A stretch of 64,000 bases of DNA from Tenacibaculum gallaicum (GTDB taxonomy: Bacteria; Bacteroidota; Bacteroidia; Flavobacteriales; Flavobacteriaceae), in the NCBI RefSeq assembly GCF_003387615.1, contig NZ_QUNS01000001.1, forward strand, positions 412,241 through 476,240, written 5' to 3'. The translations under genes and the position numbers were made by a program. The notes beneath the pieces were generated by a model, which was not told where the DNA came from, searched no databases, and saw nothing but the letters and a program-made list of their open reading frames with translations. Shown in pieces: positions 1-9,120 of this stretch (positions within the stretch are counted from its first letter, which is position 1; each line of letters opens with the position of its first letter).

Positions 1-2619
1 CAAGATAACGGTACACAAGCATTTAGAAATGCAGTTGCAGGAGTTAATAGCTCAACAGAACTAAGCGATGGTGACGGATTCTATACTTTCGTTGATAAAG
101 ATGGGGACTATATGATTGCTACGTATGTAAACAACGTAATATATAGGTTTAATTTACCTTGGAATGGTTTGGGTAGACAGCAAGGAGGAGCAACAACATT
201 ATCAAGTGACCAAAATACGGGCGACTTCGTAAACCCTATGGGATATGATAATGATGCTAATCGTTTATTATCGAATGCATCAACAAGTTCAGCTAACTCA
301 ATTTTGAGTATTAATGTAGCATCAAATTCAAAAGGAAATATTACAAATGCTTTATTAGATGCAAGTCCAACAGCTTTTCAAGCATCTCCTTTTACAAATA
401 ATGCATGGTTTGTAGGATTGGCAAATGGTAAACTATTAAAACTAACGAATGTTACAAATTCTAGTGCTACATGGTCAAACATAAACACTCCTTTTGTTGG
501 TTCGGTATCTTCAGTAAGATTCGGAGCTACTGAAGATGATATTTTTGTAACGATACACAACTACGGTGTAACGAGTGTTTGGGCTACTTCAGATGGAGGA
601 ACAAATTGGGTAAGCAAAGAAGGAAACTTACCAAATATTCCTGTAAGAGATATTTTACAAAACCCATTAGACAGAACAGAAGCTATTTTAGCAACACAAT
701 TAGGAGTTTGGTCAACATCTAACTTTAATGATGCAAACCCTAACTGGAATCAAGCATATAATGGAATGAGTGATGTTAGTGTTACTTCATTAGATTATTG
801 GAATGTAAGTGGAGATCATGTAACGAACAAAGTAATTGCGTCTACTTATGGTAGAGGAGTGTTTACAGGTTCATTTACAAGCAATGCTGCTTCCGATAAT
901 GAAGCACCAACTGCTCCAACAAGTTTAGCTGCTAGTTCAATAACAGCAACAAGTTTAACGTTAAACTGGACAGCATCAACAGATAATGTTGCAGTAACAG
1001 GGTATGACATATATCAAGGAGCAACTAAAATAGGAAGTTCAACAACAACTTCATATAATGTAACAGGTTTAACAGCAAGTACAGCATATACTTTTACTGT
1101 AAAAGCAAAAGATGCAGCAGGAAATGTTTCAGGAGATAGTAATACCGTAAATGCAACTACTACAGCAGCAACAATTACGTATTGTACTTCTAAAGGAGAT
1201 AGTGTTTCTGATGAATATATTGGAAGAGTTCAGTTAGGAAGTATCGATAATTCTTCAGGAGGCGGAAATGGGTATTCTGACCATACTGCAATTTCAACAG
1301 ACTTAGAAAAAGGTGTATCAAATTCCATTACGATTACTCCAAAGTGGACAGGAAGTAGTTATGATGAAGGATATGGTGTTTGGATTGATTACAACCAAGA
1401 TGGAGATTTTTCTGATGCAGGAGAAACGGTTTGGACCAAGGCTAAATCAAAAGATACGCCTGTAAGTACATCATTCACTGTACCAAGTTCAGCTACAGAC
1501 GGAGCAACAAGAATGAGACTTGTAATGAAATACAATGCTACACCAACAGCTTGTGAAACGTCTTTCGAATATGGAGAAGTTGAGGATTATACAGTAAATA
1601 TTACAGCAGCGGTAGCTGATACACAAGCCCCAACAACACCTAGTAGCTTAGTAACATCAAGTGTTGCACAAACTACGTTAACATTATCATGGACAGCATC
1701 AACAGATAATGTAGATGTTACAGGATATGATGTATATCAAGGAGTAACTAAAATAGGAAGTTCAACAACAACATCTTACAATGTAACTGGGTTAACAGCG
1801 AATACGGCTTATACATTTTCAGTAAAAGCAAAAGATGCAGCAGGAAATATTTCTGTAGCAAGTAATGTTGTAAACGTAACTACATTAAATAACGTTGTTA
1901 CTTATTGTGATTCAAAAGGAAATAGAGTTAGTTATGAATGGATAGATTATGTGTCTTTTGGAGGAATGACTAATACGACTTCTGCCAATGGAGGGTATGG
2001 CGATTTTACAAGTAAAATAGCAACAGTTACCCAAGGAACAACAAACCAAATTATTGTGAGTGCAGGATTTAGTGGATCTTCATATACGGAATATTTTACA
2101 GTTTGGATTGACTATAACCATAACGGAACTTTTGAAAGTAGTGAACAAACTTCTTTAGGTTCTTCTAGTACAGCAACTAATAGATCAGCAAATATATCTA
2201 TTCCAGCAAGCGCGTTATTAGGACAAACTAGAATGCGTGTATCTATGAAATATAATGGAGCATCAACCGCTTGTGAAACATTTGCTGACGGAGAAGTGGA
2301 AGATTATACAGTTAATATTGTTAGCTCATCATCTTCAGTTGCAGGATCAAATACAAGTAATGAATTTGCTGAGCCATTAGACAAGGAAGCAAAATCAAGT
2401 TTAATAGCATTCCCAAACCCAGCTATAAGTAACGTTACTGTAAAATTTGGAAGCAACGAAAATGTAAATTACAAAATAACAAATACAATTGGTAGAGTTG
2501 TATTAACAGGTAAAACAGTTAATGGTACTGTAAATGTTTCTAATTTAAAAACAGGAATTTATTTATTAGAAGCAAACGATGGTAAAAAATCAGAAACCAT
2601 TAAATTAATGAAGAAATAA
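1..2619 (+). CDS. T9SS-sorted secreted multidomain protein (5' truncated by window edge)
   Basis: The reading frame is open from base 1, so the true start lies outside the window. In order, bases 1 to about 890 encode the end of a sialidase/BNR-type beta-propeller (a SDGGTNW motif and an ATYGRGVF-like end, here STYGRGVF). Then come a fibronectin type III domain (about 901-1160), a GEVED domain ending in GEVEDYTV (about 1177-1605), a second FN3 (about 1624-1885), a second GEVED (about 1900-2320), and a type IX secretion C-terminal sorting domain (about 2400-2616, with FPNPA and a final Lys-rich strand). The family expectation is an extracellular or surface-attached adhesin, peptidase or hydrolase exported by T9SS. 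The catalytic part, if any, lies upstream and cannot be named. Confidence 0.9.
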   Translation, partial: QDNGTQAFRNAVAGVNSSTELSDGDGFYTFVDKDGDYMIATYVNNVIYRFNLPWNGLGRQQGGATTLSSDQNTGDFVNPMGYDNDANRLLSNASTSSANSILSINVASNSKGNITNALLDASPTAFQASPFTNNAWFVGLANGKLLKLTNVTNSSATWSNINTPFVGSVSSVRFGATEDDIFVTIHNYGVTSVWATSDGGTNWVSKEGNLPNIPVRDILQNPLDRTEAILATQLGVWSTSNFNDANPNWNQAYNGMSDVSVTSLDYWNVSGDHVTNKVIASTYGRGVFTGSFTSNAASDNEAPTAPTSLAASSITATSLTLNWTASTDNVAVTGYDIYQGATKIGSSTTTSYNVTGLTASTAYTFTVKAKDAAGNVSGDSNTVNATTTAATITYCTSKGDSVSDEYIGRVQLGSIDNSSGGGNGYSDHTAISTDLEKGVSNSITITPKWTGSSYDEGYGVWIDYNQDGDFSDAGETVWTKAKSKDTPVSTSFTVPSSATDGATRMRLVMKYNATPTACETSFEYGEVEDYTVNITAAVADTQAPTTPSSLVTSSVAQTTLTLSWTASTDNVDVTGYDVYQGVTKIGSSTTTSYNVTGLTANTAYTFSVKAKDAAGNISVASNVVNVTTLNNVVTYCDSKGNRVSYEWIDYVSFGGMTNTTSANGGYGDFTSKIATVTQGTTNQIIVSAGFSGSSYTEYFTVWIDYNHNGTFESSEQTSLGSSSTATNRSANISIPASALLGQTRMRVSMKYNGASTACETFADGEVEDYTVNIVSSSSSVAGSNTSNEFAEPLDKEAKSSLIAFPNPAISNVTVKFGSNENVNYKITNTIGRVVLTGKTVNGTVNVSNLKTGIYLLEANDGKKSETIKLMKK
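967..1853 (+). repeat. Duplicated FN3-coding DNA segments (967-1130 and 1690-1853)
   Basis: Bases 967-1130 and 1690-1853 are strongly similar at DNA level and lie 723 bases (241 codons) apart in the same frame. Both encode the second half of an FN3 domain (WTASTDNV through KAKDAAGN). Near-identity of synonymous positions suggests a recent duplication or gene conversion of an FN3-GEVED module. Confidence 0.85.
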
Positions 2620-2641
2620 AAGCATTTCTTTTAATTATAAC

Positions 2642-2669
2642 AAAACCCGAGCTATTGCTCGGGTTTTTT
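2642..2669 (+). terminator. Intrinsic terminator after the T9SS protein gene
   Basis: The stem AAAACCCGAGC pairs with GCTCGGGTTTT across a TATT loop and is followed by a T run. It sits 22 bases after the stop codon. Confidence 0.9.
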
Positions 2670-2694
2670 GTTTCTTTGCATAAAATTTTAGAGA

Positions 2695-4557
2695 ATGAAT
2701 TACCTATCAGTAGAAAATATAGCAAAATCGTATGGCGAAAAGGTCTTATTTGAAGAAATTTCTTTCGGAATAAACAAAGACCAAAAGATAGCCTTTGTTG
2801 CTAAAAATGGTAGCGGAAAAACCTCTATTTTAAATATTATTGCTGGAAAAGACACACCAGATGAAGGTCAAGTTATTAGTAGAAAAGGAATCAATATTGC
2901 TTATTTGGCACAAGATGATAGTTTGAATCCCGATTTAACTATTGAAGAAACTATTTTTTCTGCTGAAAGTACCATTCTTCCAATTATTCAACAATACGAA
3001 AAAGCCTTACAAAACCCTGACGATACAGAAGCGTATCAAAAAGCATTTGAGCAGATGGAGCAGCACAATGCATGGGATTTTGAAACACAATACAAACAAA
3101 TTTTATTTAAATTAAAACTTGATGATTTATCGCAAACAGTAGGAAAGCTTTCTGGAGGGCAAAAAAAGCGATTATCATTGGCTATTATTCTAATTAATAA
3201 ACCTGATTTATTAATACTTGATGAGCCAACCAACCATTTAGATTTAGAAATGATTGAGTGGTTAGAAGCTTTTTTTACTAAGGAAAAAATTACCTTATTT
3301 ATGGTTACACACGATCGTTACTTTTTAGAGCGAGTGTGTAATGAGATTATTGAATTAGATAACGGAAAATTATACAAATACAAAGGAAACTATTCGTATT
3401 ATCTTCAAAACAAAGAAGAACGAATGGCTTTAGAAGCTACTAACTTAAGCAAAGCGAAAAGCTTATTTAAAAAAGAATTAGATTGGATGCGTCGTCAGCC
3501 AAAAGCACGTACAACCAAATCAAAATCACGTATTGATGACTTTTTTCAAATTAAAGAAAAAGCACATCAACGAAGAAAAGAGCACGAAGTTCAATTAGAA
3601 ATAAATATGGAACGTTTAGGAAGCAAAATTGTAGAGCTTCATAAACTAAAAAAGGACTTTGGTGATAAAGTTATTTTAGATGGATTTGACTACGTTTTTA
3701 AGCGAGGTGAACGTATAGGAATCATTGGAAAAAATGGAACAGGAAAATCCTCTTTTTTAAATATACTAACGGGTAAATTGCCTGTTGATGGAGGTAAAGT
3801 AATTGTTGGTGAAACAGTAAAATTTGGCTACTATACCCAAAAGGGAATCCAAATAAAAGAAGGACAGAAAGTAATAGAAGTCATTAAAGAATTTGGAGAA
3901 GAAATTCCGTTAACTAAAGGAAGAAGAATTTCTGCAGCACAGTTATTAGAACGCTTTTTATTTGATAGAAAAAAGCAATACGATTTTGTTGAAAAATTAA
4001 GTGGAGGAGAGCAGAAGCGTTTGTACTTATGTGCTGTTTTAATTCAAAACCCTAACTTCTTAATTCTAGATGAGCCCACGAACGATTTAGATGTGGTAAC
4101 TTTAAACGTGTTAGAGAGTTTTTTACTCGATTACCCAGGGAATTTAATGGTAGTATCGCATGATCGTTATTTTATGGATAAAATTGTGGATGGTTTATTT
4201 GTGTTTAGAGGAAATGGAGTAGTGGAGAATTTTCCTGGAAATTACTCTGATTACAGAGCGTATGAGAGCTCGCAGCCATCAGAGCCTAAAGAAGAAAAGA
4301 AAGTAACTGAAAAGCAAGAAAAAACACCTCAAAAAGGAAAGTTAAGTTATAACGAAAACAGAGAATACGGATTACTTGAAAAAGATATTGAAAAACTTCA
4401 AAAGAAAAAAGGAGTAATTGAAGCTCAGTTTGCTAATAACGAAGTTTCACCTGAAGAGATTAATGAAAAATCGTTAGAGCTACAGCAGATTATTGATAGT
4501 TTAGAAGAAAAAGAAGAACGTTGGTTTGAGCTTTCTATGAAATTAGAAGGCGAATAG
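2695..4557 (+). CDS. uup: ABC-F family ATPase, Uup-like
   Basis: This soluble protein has 620 residues, two ABC ATPase cassettes and no membrane segment. Cassette 1 has Walker A AKNGSGKTS (residues 36-44), signature LSGGQKKR (about 152) and Walker B LLILDEPTNHLDL (about 173). Cassette 2 has GKNGTGKSS (about 345), LSGGEQKR (about 435) and LILDEPTNDLD. A basic, coiled-coil-forming tail (about 540-620) follows a Glu/Lys-rich linker, as in Uup rather than EttA. ABC-F proteins act on ribosomes, and Uup is also linked to DNA branch migration and transposon excision. The gene has its own unit. Its stop codon directly abuts the stop codon of the convergent exonuclease gene with no spacer. Confidence 0.9.
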   Translation: MNYLSVENIAKSYGEKVLFEEISFGINKDQKIAFVAKNGSGKTSILNIIAGKDTPDEGQVISRKGINIAYLAQDDSLNPDLTIEETIFSAESTILPIIQQYEKALQNPDDTEAYQKAFEQMEQHNAWDFETQYKQILFKLKLDDLSQTVGKLSGGQKKRLSLAIILINKPDLLILDEPTNHLDLEMIEWLEAFFTKEKITLFMVTHDRYFLERVCNEIIELDNGKLYKYKGNYSYYLQNKEERMALEATNLSKAKSLFKKELDWMRRQPKARTTKSKSRIDDFFQIKEKAHQRRKEHEVQLEINMERLGSKIVELHKLKKDFGDKVILDGFDYVFKRGERIGIIGKNGTGKSSFLNILTGKLPVDGGKVIVGETVKFGYYTQKGIQIKEGQKVIEVIKEFGEEIPLTKGRRISAAQLLERFLFDRKKQYDFVEKLSGGEQKRLYLCAVLIQNPNFLILDEPTNDLDVVTLNVLESFLLDYPGNLMVVSHDRYFMDKIVDGLFVFRGNGVVENFPGNYSDYRAYESSQPSEPKEEKKVTEKQEKTPQKGKLSYNENREYGLLEKDIEKLQKKKGVIEAQFANNEVSPEEINEKSLELQQIIDSLEEKEERWFELSMKLEGE

Positions 4558-5274
4558 TTAAACGCTAACAATATCATCTTCTTCAACCAAAGGCTTGTTC
4601 AAAAAGCGCAATAATAATTGTGCAACAGCAACGGTATCACGTTCGCAATACTCAACAATACGAGGAAGGTTTTTTTCTCGATGGTACACGTTTGCAACTT
4701 CACTTCCATCAATATCTTGTTTGGGTGAAGGTATTCCTAAAATAGCAGTGAGTAGTTTTAAAGAGGTGTAGTGTTTATAATCGCCAAACTTCCATAAGTC
4801 CAAGGTGTCTAAATGTGGAACCTCCCATGGCTTTTTGCCAAATAAGTTGAGTTTGTTAGGTAAGTTAATTCGATTGATAATCATTCTTCGCGCGATGTAC
4901 GGAAAGTCAAACTCTTTACCATTATGAGCACACAATAAGTGTTTATTTTGGTTAAAATGTGTATCTAATAAGTTTTTGAAATCGGTTAACAATTTAGCTT
5001 CATCATCTCCATAAAAAGAGGTAACTCGCAGTTGGTTTTTACGATCTCGATCTACAAAGTAGCCTACCGAAATACAGATGATTTTTCCAAATTCAGCCCA
5101 AATACCCGCACGATGGTAAAACTCTTCAGGAGTAACTTCATCTTTCCGTTGATATTGAGTTTTTAGAGCATATAACTCTTGCATTTCAGGTGATAAATCA
5201 GCAAATAATTCCACTTCAGGAACCGTTTCAATATCTAAAAACAGGATGTTTTGTAAATTCGTCTTATTCAGCAT
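4558..5274 (-). CDS. DEDD-type 3'-5' exonuclease, PolB-exonuclease-like
   Basis: This 238-residue protein has the three exonuclease motifs of the DnaQ-like fold: FLDIETVP (Asp14 and Glu16), an ExoII-like stretch LLCAHNGKEFDFPYIARR, and YCERDTVAVAQLL near the C-terminus. It matches the predicted PolB-related 3'-5' exonuclease family (DNA_pol_B_exo2 type), which stands alone without a polymerase domain. Its start overlaps the end of the upstream membrane protein gene by 11 bases, so the two are probably co-transcribed and translationally coupled. The likely role is nucleic-acid trimming or repair. The substrate is not visible from sequence. Confidence 0.85.
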   Translation of the reverse strand: MLNKTNLQNILFLDIETVPEVELFADLSPEMQELYALKTQYQRKDEVTPEEFYHRAGIWAEFGKIICISVGYFVDRDRKNQLRVTSFYGDDEAKLLTDFKNLLDTHFNQNKHLLCAHNGKEFDFPYIARRMIINRINLPNKLNLFGKKPWEVPHLDTLDLWKFGDYKHYTSLKLLTAILGIPSPKQDIDGSEVANVYHREKNLPRIVEYCERDTVAVAQLLLRFLNKPLVEEDDIVSV

Positions 5275-7018
5275 TTTCTTTAATTAAAACGTAAGCATTA
5301 GCATTAGATAAGTGTTTTTCGTTAGCATCATCAACTTTTGATAGATTTATGCTTTGAAAAACAAACTTTATATTTAGAGTTTTAAAACCATGTTCAATTG
5401 TCATTAAATTAGGTGCTATATCATAATTTTTTTCTTGACTGTTAAGTCTTTGAATTATTTCTGAACAGTCTATATTTCCAATATAAGTATCTCCTTTTGA
5501 GACTTTGATTAGGTTGCTTTTTTCACTTAGATAAAAATGATAGTTGTTAATGGAATTACGATTTTCATAAGAATTAAAATATAGTCTTTTCAAAACATCA
5601 TAATTCTTAGTATCAATAATCATTTTAGAATCGTCGACACTATAATACTTATTTCTGTAAGTACCATTGGTGTTATCAATTACTTTTATATTCAAACTAT
5701 CCATTAACCTGTTTTGTAATTGCCAATGACTGTTGGTTTTAAAAGTTATTTTTGGATTATACCCTAAAACGTTTTCTACTTTATGTAATTCCTGTTTATT
5801 GTTTAAGTATCTAACAATAGAGCGTAACTGATTTTTCTTTTCAAAAGTGGTAGTAAAATTATCTTTCTTAATGTCAGTATATACTTTCTTAAATTGAAGA
5901 AGTTGACTTTTTGTTGATATTGAAAAAGTTCCCCAAAACCCAAAAGAAATGAGAAAAGTAATAAGAGCTAAACTAAAAGGAAAGACTTTAATTTTTTTAC
6001 GCTTACTAAAAAGTATGTACAAGGTCATAGCTAAAACCCAACAAGCTAAAACAAGTACGAAATAACGGTTTTCGGTAATCCCATATTCGTTAATACGTCT
6101 AAAAATAGCAATAAAAAGTAAAATTATTAACGGTAATAACAAATAATAAAACCATGGATAAAACTTTCTAATTGTACGAGAGTTAATAGTTTTTTGAATA
6201 GGGTTGATAAGTATTTGCACAATAAAACCTAAAAATGAAAGAGCAATAACCAAATAAGAAACCCACCCTTTAGGTAAGTTCCAATTAATTACAATTTTTA
6301 AACTATAAGCATATAAAATGATGAGGTATAAAATTACTAATGGAATTAAAATATACTTAACTAATACCTCTAAAGCTTTTGTGTAGTTAATTGCAAGTTG
6401 GTTATGAACATCTTTAGGAAAATCTGAAAGGTAAATCCAAGTATTTACAACTCCTATACAAAGCACAAAAACCTGAAAAAAACGTTCTCCTTTAAAATCT
6501 ATATTAAATAAATGTTTAATAGCTAAGAGTGCCAAAACAATTCCTAAATATAAAATTAGTGAAAAAAATAAACTTCTAACAATTGCTATAAAAACTGATT
6601 TTACGTAATTAAAATAAGCAGATTTATTCCATTTAAAAATAAAAGGGGCTACCATCACTAGTAAATGACCTGATACAAAGTAAAGTATAAATCGAATAGT
6701 AGAATTTTGGTGAATTTTTGAACCATTAACTTCAATACTAAAATAAAATAGAAGTAAAAAGCCAAGAGTTAGCAAGAATATCCATGTTTTATCTCTTTTA
6801 AACTGTTCTTCCAAAAAACGAGTAGCGATTAACCAGCTAACCCCTAAAGTAAAGGTTATAATAACTTTACCATAAAAAGCGTTATCAAAAGTATCTGTTT
6901 CAATTGTAAATAAAGTAAACAATGTACCAATGATTGCCCAACAAAGGGCTATAGGAAATCGCTTAAAAGCATTTTTAGCATTGGAAGTAATTTCCCCTAG
7001 GGAAGAAATAATTTTCAT
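5264..7018 (-). CDS. DUF4153-type multi-pass inner-membrane protein
   Basis: From the ATG at 7018 the protein has 584 residues. An in-frame start 78 bases upstream exists, but MKIISSLGEI followed by an amphipathic stretch with NAFKRFP is the more natural beginning. About ten or more hydrophobic segments fill the first 380 residues, followed by a soluble C-terminal region of about 200 residues rich in Lys, Asn and Tyr. The layout and the N-terminal FKRFP-IGT signature fit DUF4153 proteins of Flavobacteriia, whose function is unknown. The gene overlaps the exonuclease gene downstream by 11 bases. It diverges from the response-regulator gene across a 174-base spacer. Confidence 0.7.
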   Translation of the reverse strand: MKIISSLGEITSNAKNAFKRFPIALCWAIIGTLFTLFTIETDTFDNAFYGKVIITFTLGVSWLIATRFLEEQFKRDKTWIFLLTLGFLLLFYFSIEVNGSKIHQNSTIRFILYFVSGHLLVMVAPFIFKWNKSAYFNYVKSVFIAIVRSLFFSLILYLGIVLALLAIKHLFNIDFKGERFFQVFVLCIGVVNTWIYLSDFPKDVHNQLAINYTKALEVLVKYILIPLVILYLIILYAYSLKIVINWNLPKGWVSYLVIALSFLGFIVQILINPIQKTINSRTIRKFYPWFYYLLLPLIILLFIAIFRRINEYGITENRYFVLVLACWVLAMTLYILFSKRKKIKVFPFSLALITFLISFGFWGTFSISTKSQLLQFKKVYTDIKKDNFTTTFEKKNQLRSIVRYLNNKQELHKVENVLGYNPKITFKTNSHWQLQNRLMDSLNIKVIDNTNGTYRNKYYSVDDSKMIIDTKNYDVLKRLYFNSYENRNSINNYHFYLSEKSNLIKVSKGDTYIGNIDCSEIIQRLNSQEKNYDIAPNLMTIEHGFKTLNIKFVFQSINLSKVDDANEKHLSNANAYVLIKENAE

Positions 7019-7162
7019 AGGAAACAATTTGTATAAAGATACAAAAACTACAAAAAAAGAAAAAACAAAAGAAATATCTTCGTTTTCTTTAAGCAAAAGT
7101 TTGGTAAATATTAAATGAACGTTAAGTTAAACATGTATATAAAGGGTTTATTATTTTATGAT

Positions 7163-7170
7163 TACTTTTG
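7163..7170 (+). promoter_or_regulatory. -7 promoter box of the OmpR-type regulator gene
   Basis: TACTTTTG fits the Bacteroidota sigma-A -7 consensus TAnnTTTG and lies 22 bases before the regulator ATG. Confidence 0.55.
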
Positions 7171-7192
7171 GATAACACAATATAAATGAATA

Positions 7193-7891
7193 ATGAACAC
7201 TAGCGATATTAAAATTTTACTAGTTGACGATGAGCCAGATATTTTAGAAATTGTAGGTTACAATTTAAAATCAGAAGGATATCAGGTTTTCACTGCAAAC
7301 AACGGAGCAGAAGCTGTAAAAACAGCAAAAAAAGTAACTCCACATTTAATTTTATTAGACATTATGATGCCTGAAATGGATGGTATCGAAGCATGTGAAA
7401 AAATTAGAAATGTAAAACCTCTTGAAGATGTGATAATTTCTTTTTTAACCGCTAGAGGAGAAGATTACTCACAAGTAGCAGGTTTTGACGCTGGGGCAGA
7501 TGACTATATAACCAAACCAGTAAAACCAAAAGTGCTAATAAGTAAGGTAAAATCTTTATTACGACGTTTAAAAACTGAAGAAAAAGCAGATACCACCACA
7601 AAAATTGGAGATATTGTAATTAACAGAGACGAATATGTAGTTTTTAAAGGAGAAGAAAAAATATCTTTGCCAAGAAAGGAGTTTGAACTATTCTCTTTAC
7701 TAACTTCAAAACCAGGAAAAGTATTTAAAAGAGAAGTTATTTTAGATAGCGTTTGGGGAAATGAAGTAGTTGTAGGCGGAAGAACTATAGATGTACACAT
7801 ACGTAAACTTCGTGAAAAAATAGGAGACCACTATTTTAAAACAGTAAAAGGAGTTGGGTACAAGTTTGTATTAGACGAAACAGACAAATAA
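7193..7891 (+). CDS. OmpR/PhoB-family response regulator
   Basis: This 232-residue protein has a receiver domain with acidic pair Asp12/Asp13, phosphoacceptor Asp56 (LLDIMMPEMDG) and conserved Lys108 (DYITKPVKP). A winged-helix DNA-binding domain follows from about residue 135 to 230 (LPRKEFELFSLL, then RTIDVHIRKLREKIG and VKGVGYKF). It is paired with the histidine kinase at 8037-9083, an arrangement typical of the PhoB/PhoR-like system of Flavobacteriia. A perfect palindrome with a T tail lies between the two genes, so the kinase may be expressed at a lower level or from its own promoter. The phosphate-response role is inferred from family resemblance only. Confidence 0.9.
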   Translation: MNTSDIKILLVDDEPDILEIVGYNLKSEGYQVFTANNGAEAVKTAKKVTPHLILLDIMMPEMDGIEACEKIRNVKPLEDVIISFLTARGEDYSQVAGFDAGADDYITKPVKPKVLISKVKSLLRRLKTEEKADTTTKIGDIVINRDEYVVFKGEEKISLPRKEFELFSLLTSKPGKVFKREVILDSVWGNEVVVGGRTIDVHIRKLREKIGDHYFKTVKGVGYKFVLDETDK

Positions 7892-7916
7892 TTTTTTAAA
7901 CTCAAAATTTTATAAG

Positions 7917-7945
7917 TAGATTGCTAGCTAGCAATCTATTTTTTT
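7917..7945 (+). terminator. Palindromic terminator/attenuator between regulator and kinase
   Basis: A perfect 22-base palindrome (7917-7938, core GCTAGC) is followed by seven T. It would form a hairpin with a minimal loop and probably ends most regulator transcripts. Confidence 0.75.
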
Positions 7946-8036
7946 ATCATGAAATGAGCTATAATAATTTTGATCCTTTTTGAGATAATTATTGGCGAAT
8001 TACATCTGACATTTAAAAAATAATAGAAAAAAACAG

Positions 8037-9083
8037 ATGAAAAAAATAAAAAAAACGTATAACTACGCGCTTTGGTCGGCGTTATATTCAACGCTATTAT
8101 CTATTGTCATAGCAGTATTATCGTACTTGTTTTTATTAAACAGCTTAGGAGTTGTAACCATTGTAATTTTTGGCCTTGTAATGTTTATTATCTCCTTTTT
8201 TGTAATTCAATACAGAGCAGAACACTTTATTTACCAACGAGTAAAAAAGATGTATGAAGACATTTCTATTTTAGATGAGAATGATTTAAAAAGAAATAAA
8301 GTAACGACCGATGTAGAAGCGCTAACTAAAAGTGTACAAGAATATGTTGAAGGGAAGAGTGAAGAGATAGCTAATTTAACCCAGCGTGATTCATTTCGTC
8401 GTGATTTCTTAGGAAATGTAGCTCATGAGTTAAAAACACCACTTTTTACAGTACAAGGATATATTTTAACGCTTATTGAAGGGGCTGCTGATGACAAAGA
8501 AATTCTTGAAAAATATTTAGAAAGAGCTAATAAAGGGGTAGAACGATTAACCTCAATTGTTAAAGATTTAGACATGATTGCTAAGTTAGAAACTGAGGGA
8601 ATGAAAATGAACATGCAAACCTTTAATATTATAGAGCTTATTCAAAACGTGTTCGACTTGTTTGAAATGAAGGCAAAAAAACGAAATATTACGTTGAGAT
8701 TTGATCGTGTGTATGATTTTCCCCATTTGGTAAAAGGAGATGTTGAAAGGATTGAACAGGTACTTATTAATCTTGTTGTAAATTCTATAAAATATGGTAG
8801 AGTAGGAGGTATAACTACGGTGAGTGTTGAGCCATACAACCAAAATAAGCTTATTATTAAGATAAATGATAACGGTGAAGGAATAAAACAAGAGCACATA
8901 TCTCGTTTATTTGAACGTTTTTACCGTGTAGATCAAAGTCGTTCACGTGAACAAGGAGGTTCAGGTTTAGGGCTTTCTATTGTGAAACATATTATTGAAG
9001 CGCATAACGAAACCATTCTTTTAAAGAGTGTACACGGAGAGGGTTCCGAGTTTTCGTTTACGCTAGAAAAGGCAATGAAATAA
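8037..9083 (+). CDS. Membrane sensor histidine kinase, PhoR-like
   Basis: This 348-residue kinase has two closely spaced N-terminal membrane segments (about 10-32 and 37-57) with almost no periplasmic loop, so it probably does not bind a periplasmic ligand directly. A HisKA domain follows with His130 in NVAHELKTP. The HATPase_c domain has the N box (VLINLVVNSIKYG), G1 (DNGEGI), F box (ERFYRVD) and G2 (GGSGLGLSIVKH). No HAMP or PAS domain is evident. It is the cognate partner of the OmpR-type regulator just upstream. The lack of a sensing loop suggests signal input through a membrane partner, as for PhoR with PhoU/Pst, but no such partner is in this window. Confidence 0.9.
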   Translation: MKKIKKTYNYALWSALYSTLLSIVIAVLSYLFLLNSLGVVTIVIFGLVMFIISFFVIQYRAEHFIYQRVKKMYEDISILDENDLKRNKVTTDVEALTKSVQEYVEGKSEEIANLTQRDSFRRDFLGNVAHELKTPLFTVQGYILTLIEGAADDKEILEKYLERANKGVERLTSIVKDLDMIAKLETEGMKMNMQTFNIIELIQNVFDLFEMKAKKRNITLRFDRVYDFPHLVKGDVERIEQVLINLVVNSIKYGRVGGITTVSVEPYNQNKLIIKINDNGEGIKQEHISRLFERFYRVDQSRSREQGGSGLGLSIVKHIIEAHNETILLKSVHGEGSEFSFTLEKAMK

Positions 9084-9113
9084 AAAAAGGAGTTGAATTT
9101 TCAACTCCTTTTT
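9084..9113. terminator. Bidirectional terminator between kinase gene and purD
   Basis: The stem AAAAAGGAGTTGA pairs with TCAACTCCTTTTT. It lies between two convergent genes, with A/T runs on both sides, so it can serve both strands. Confidence 0.9.
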
Positions 9114-9120
9114 GTTATAA

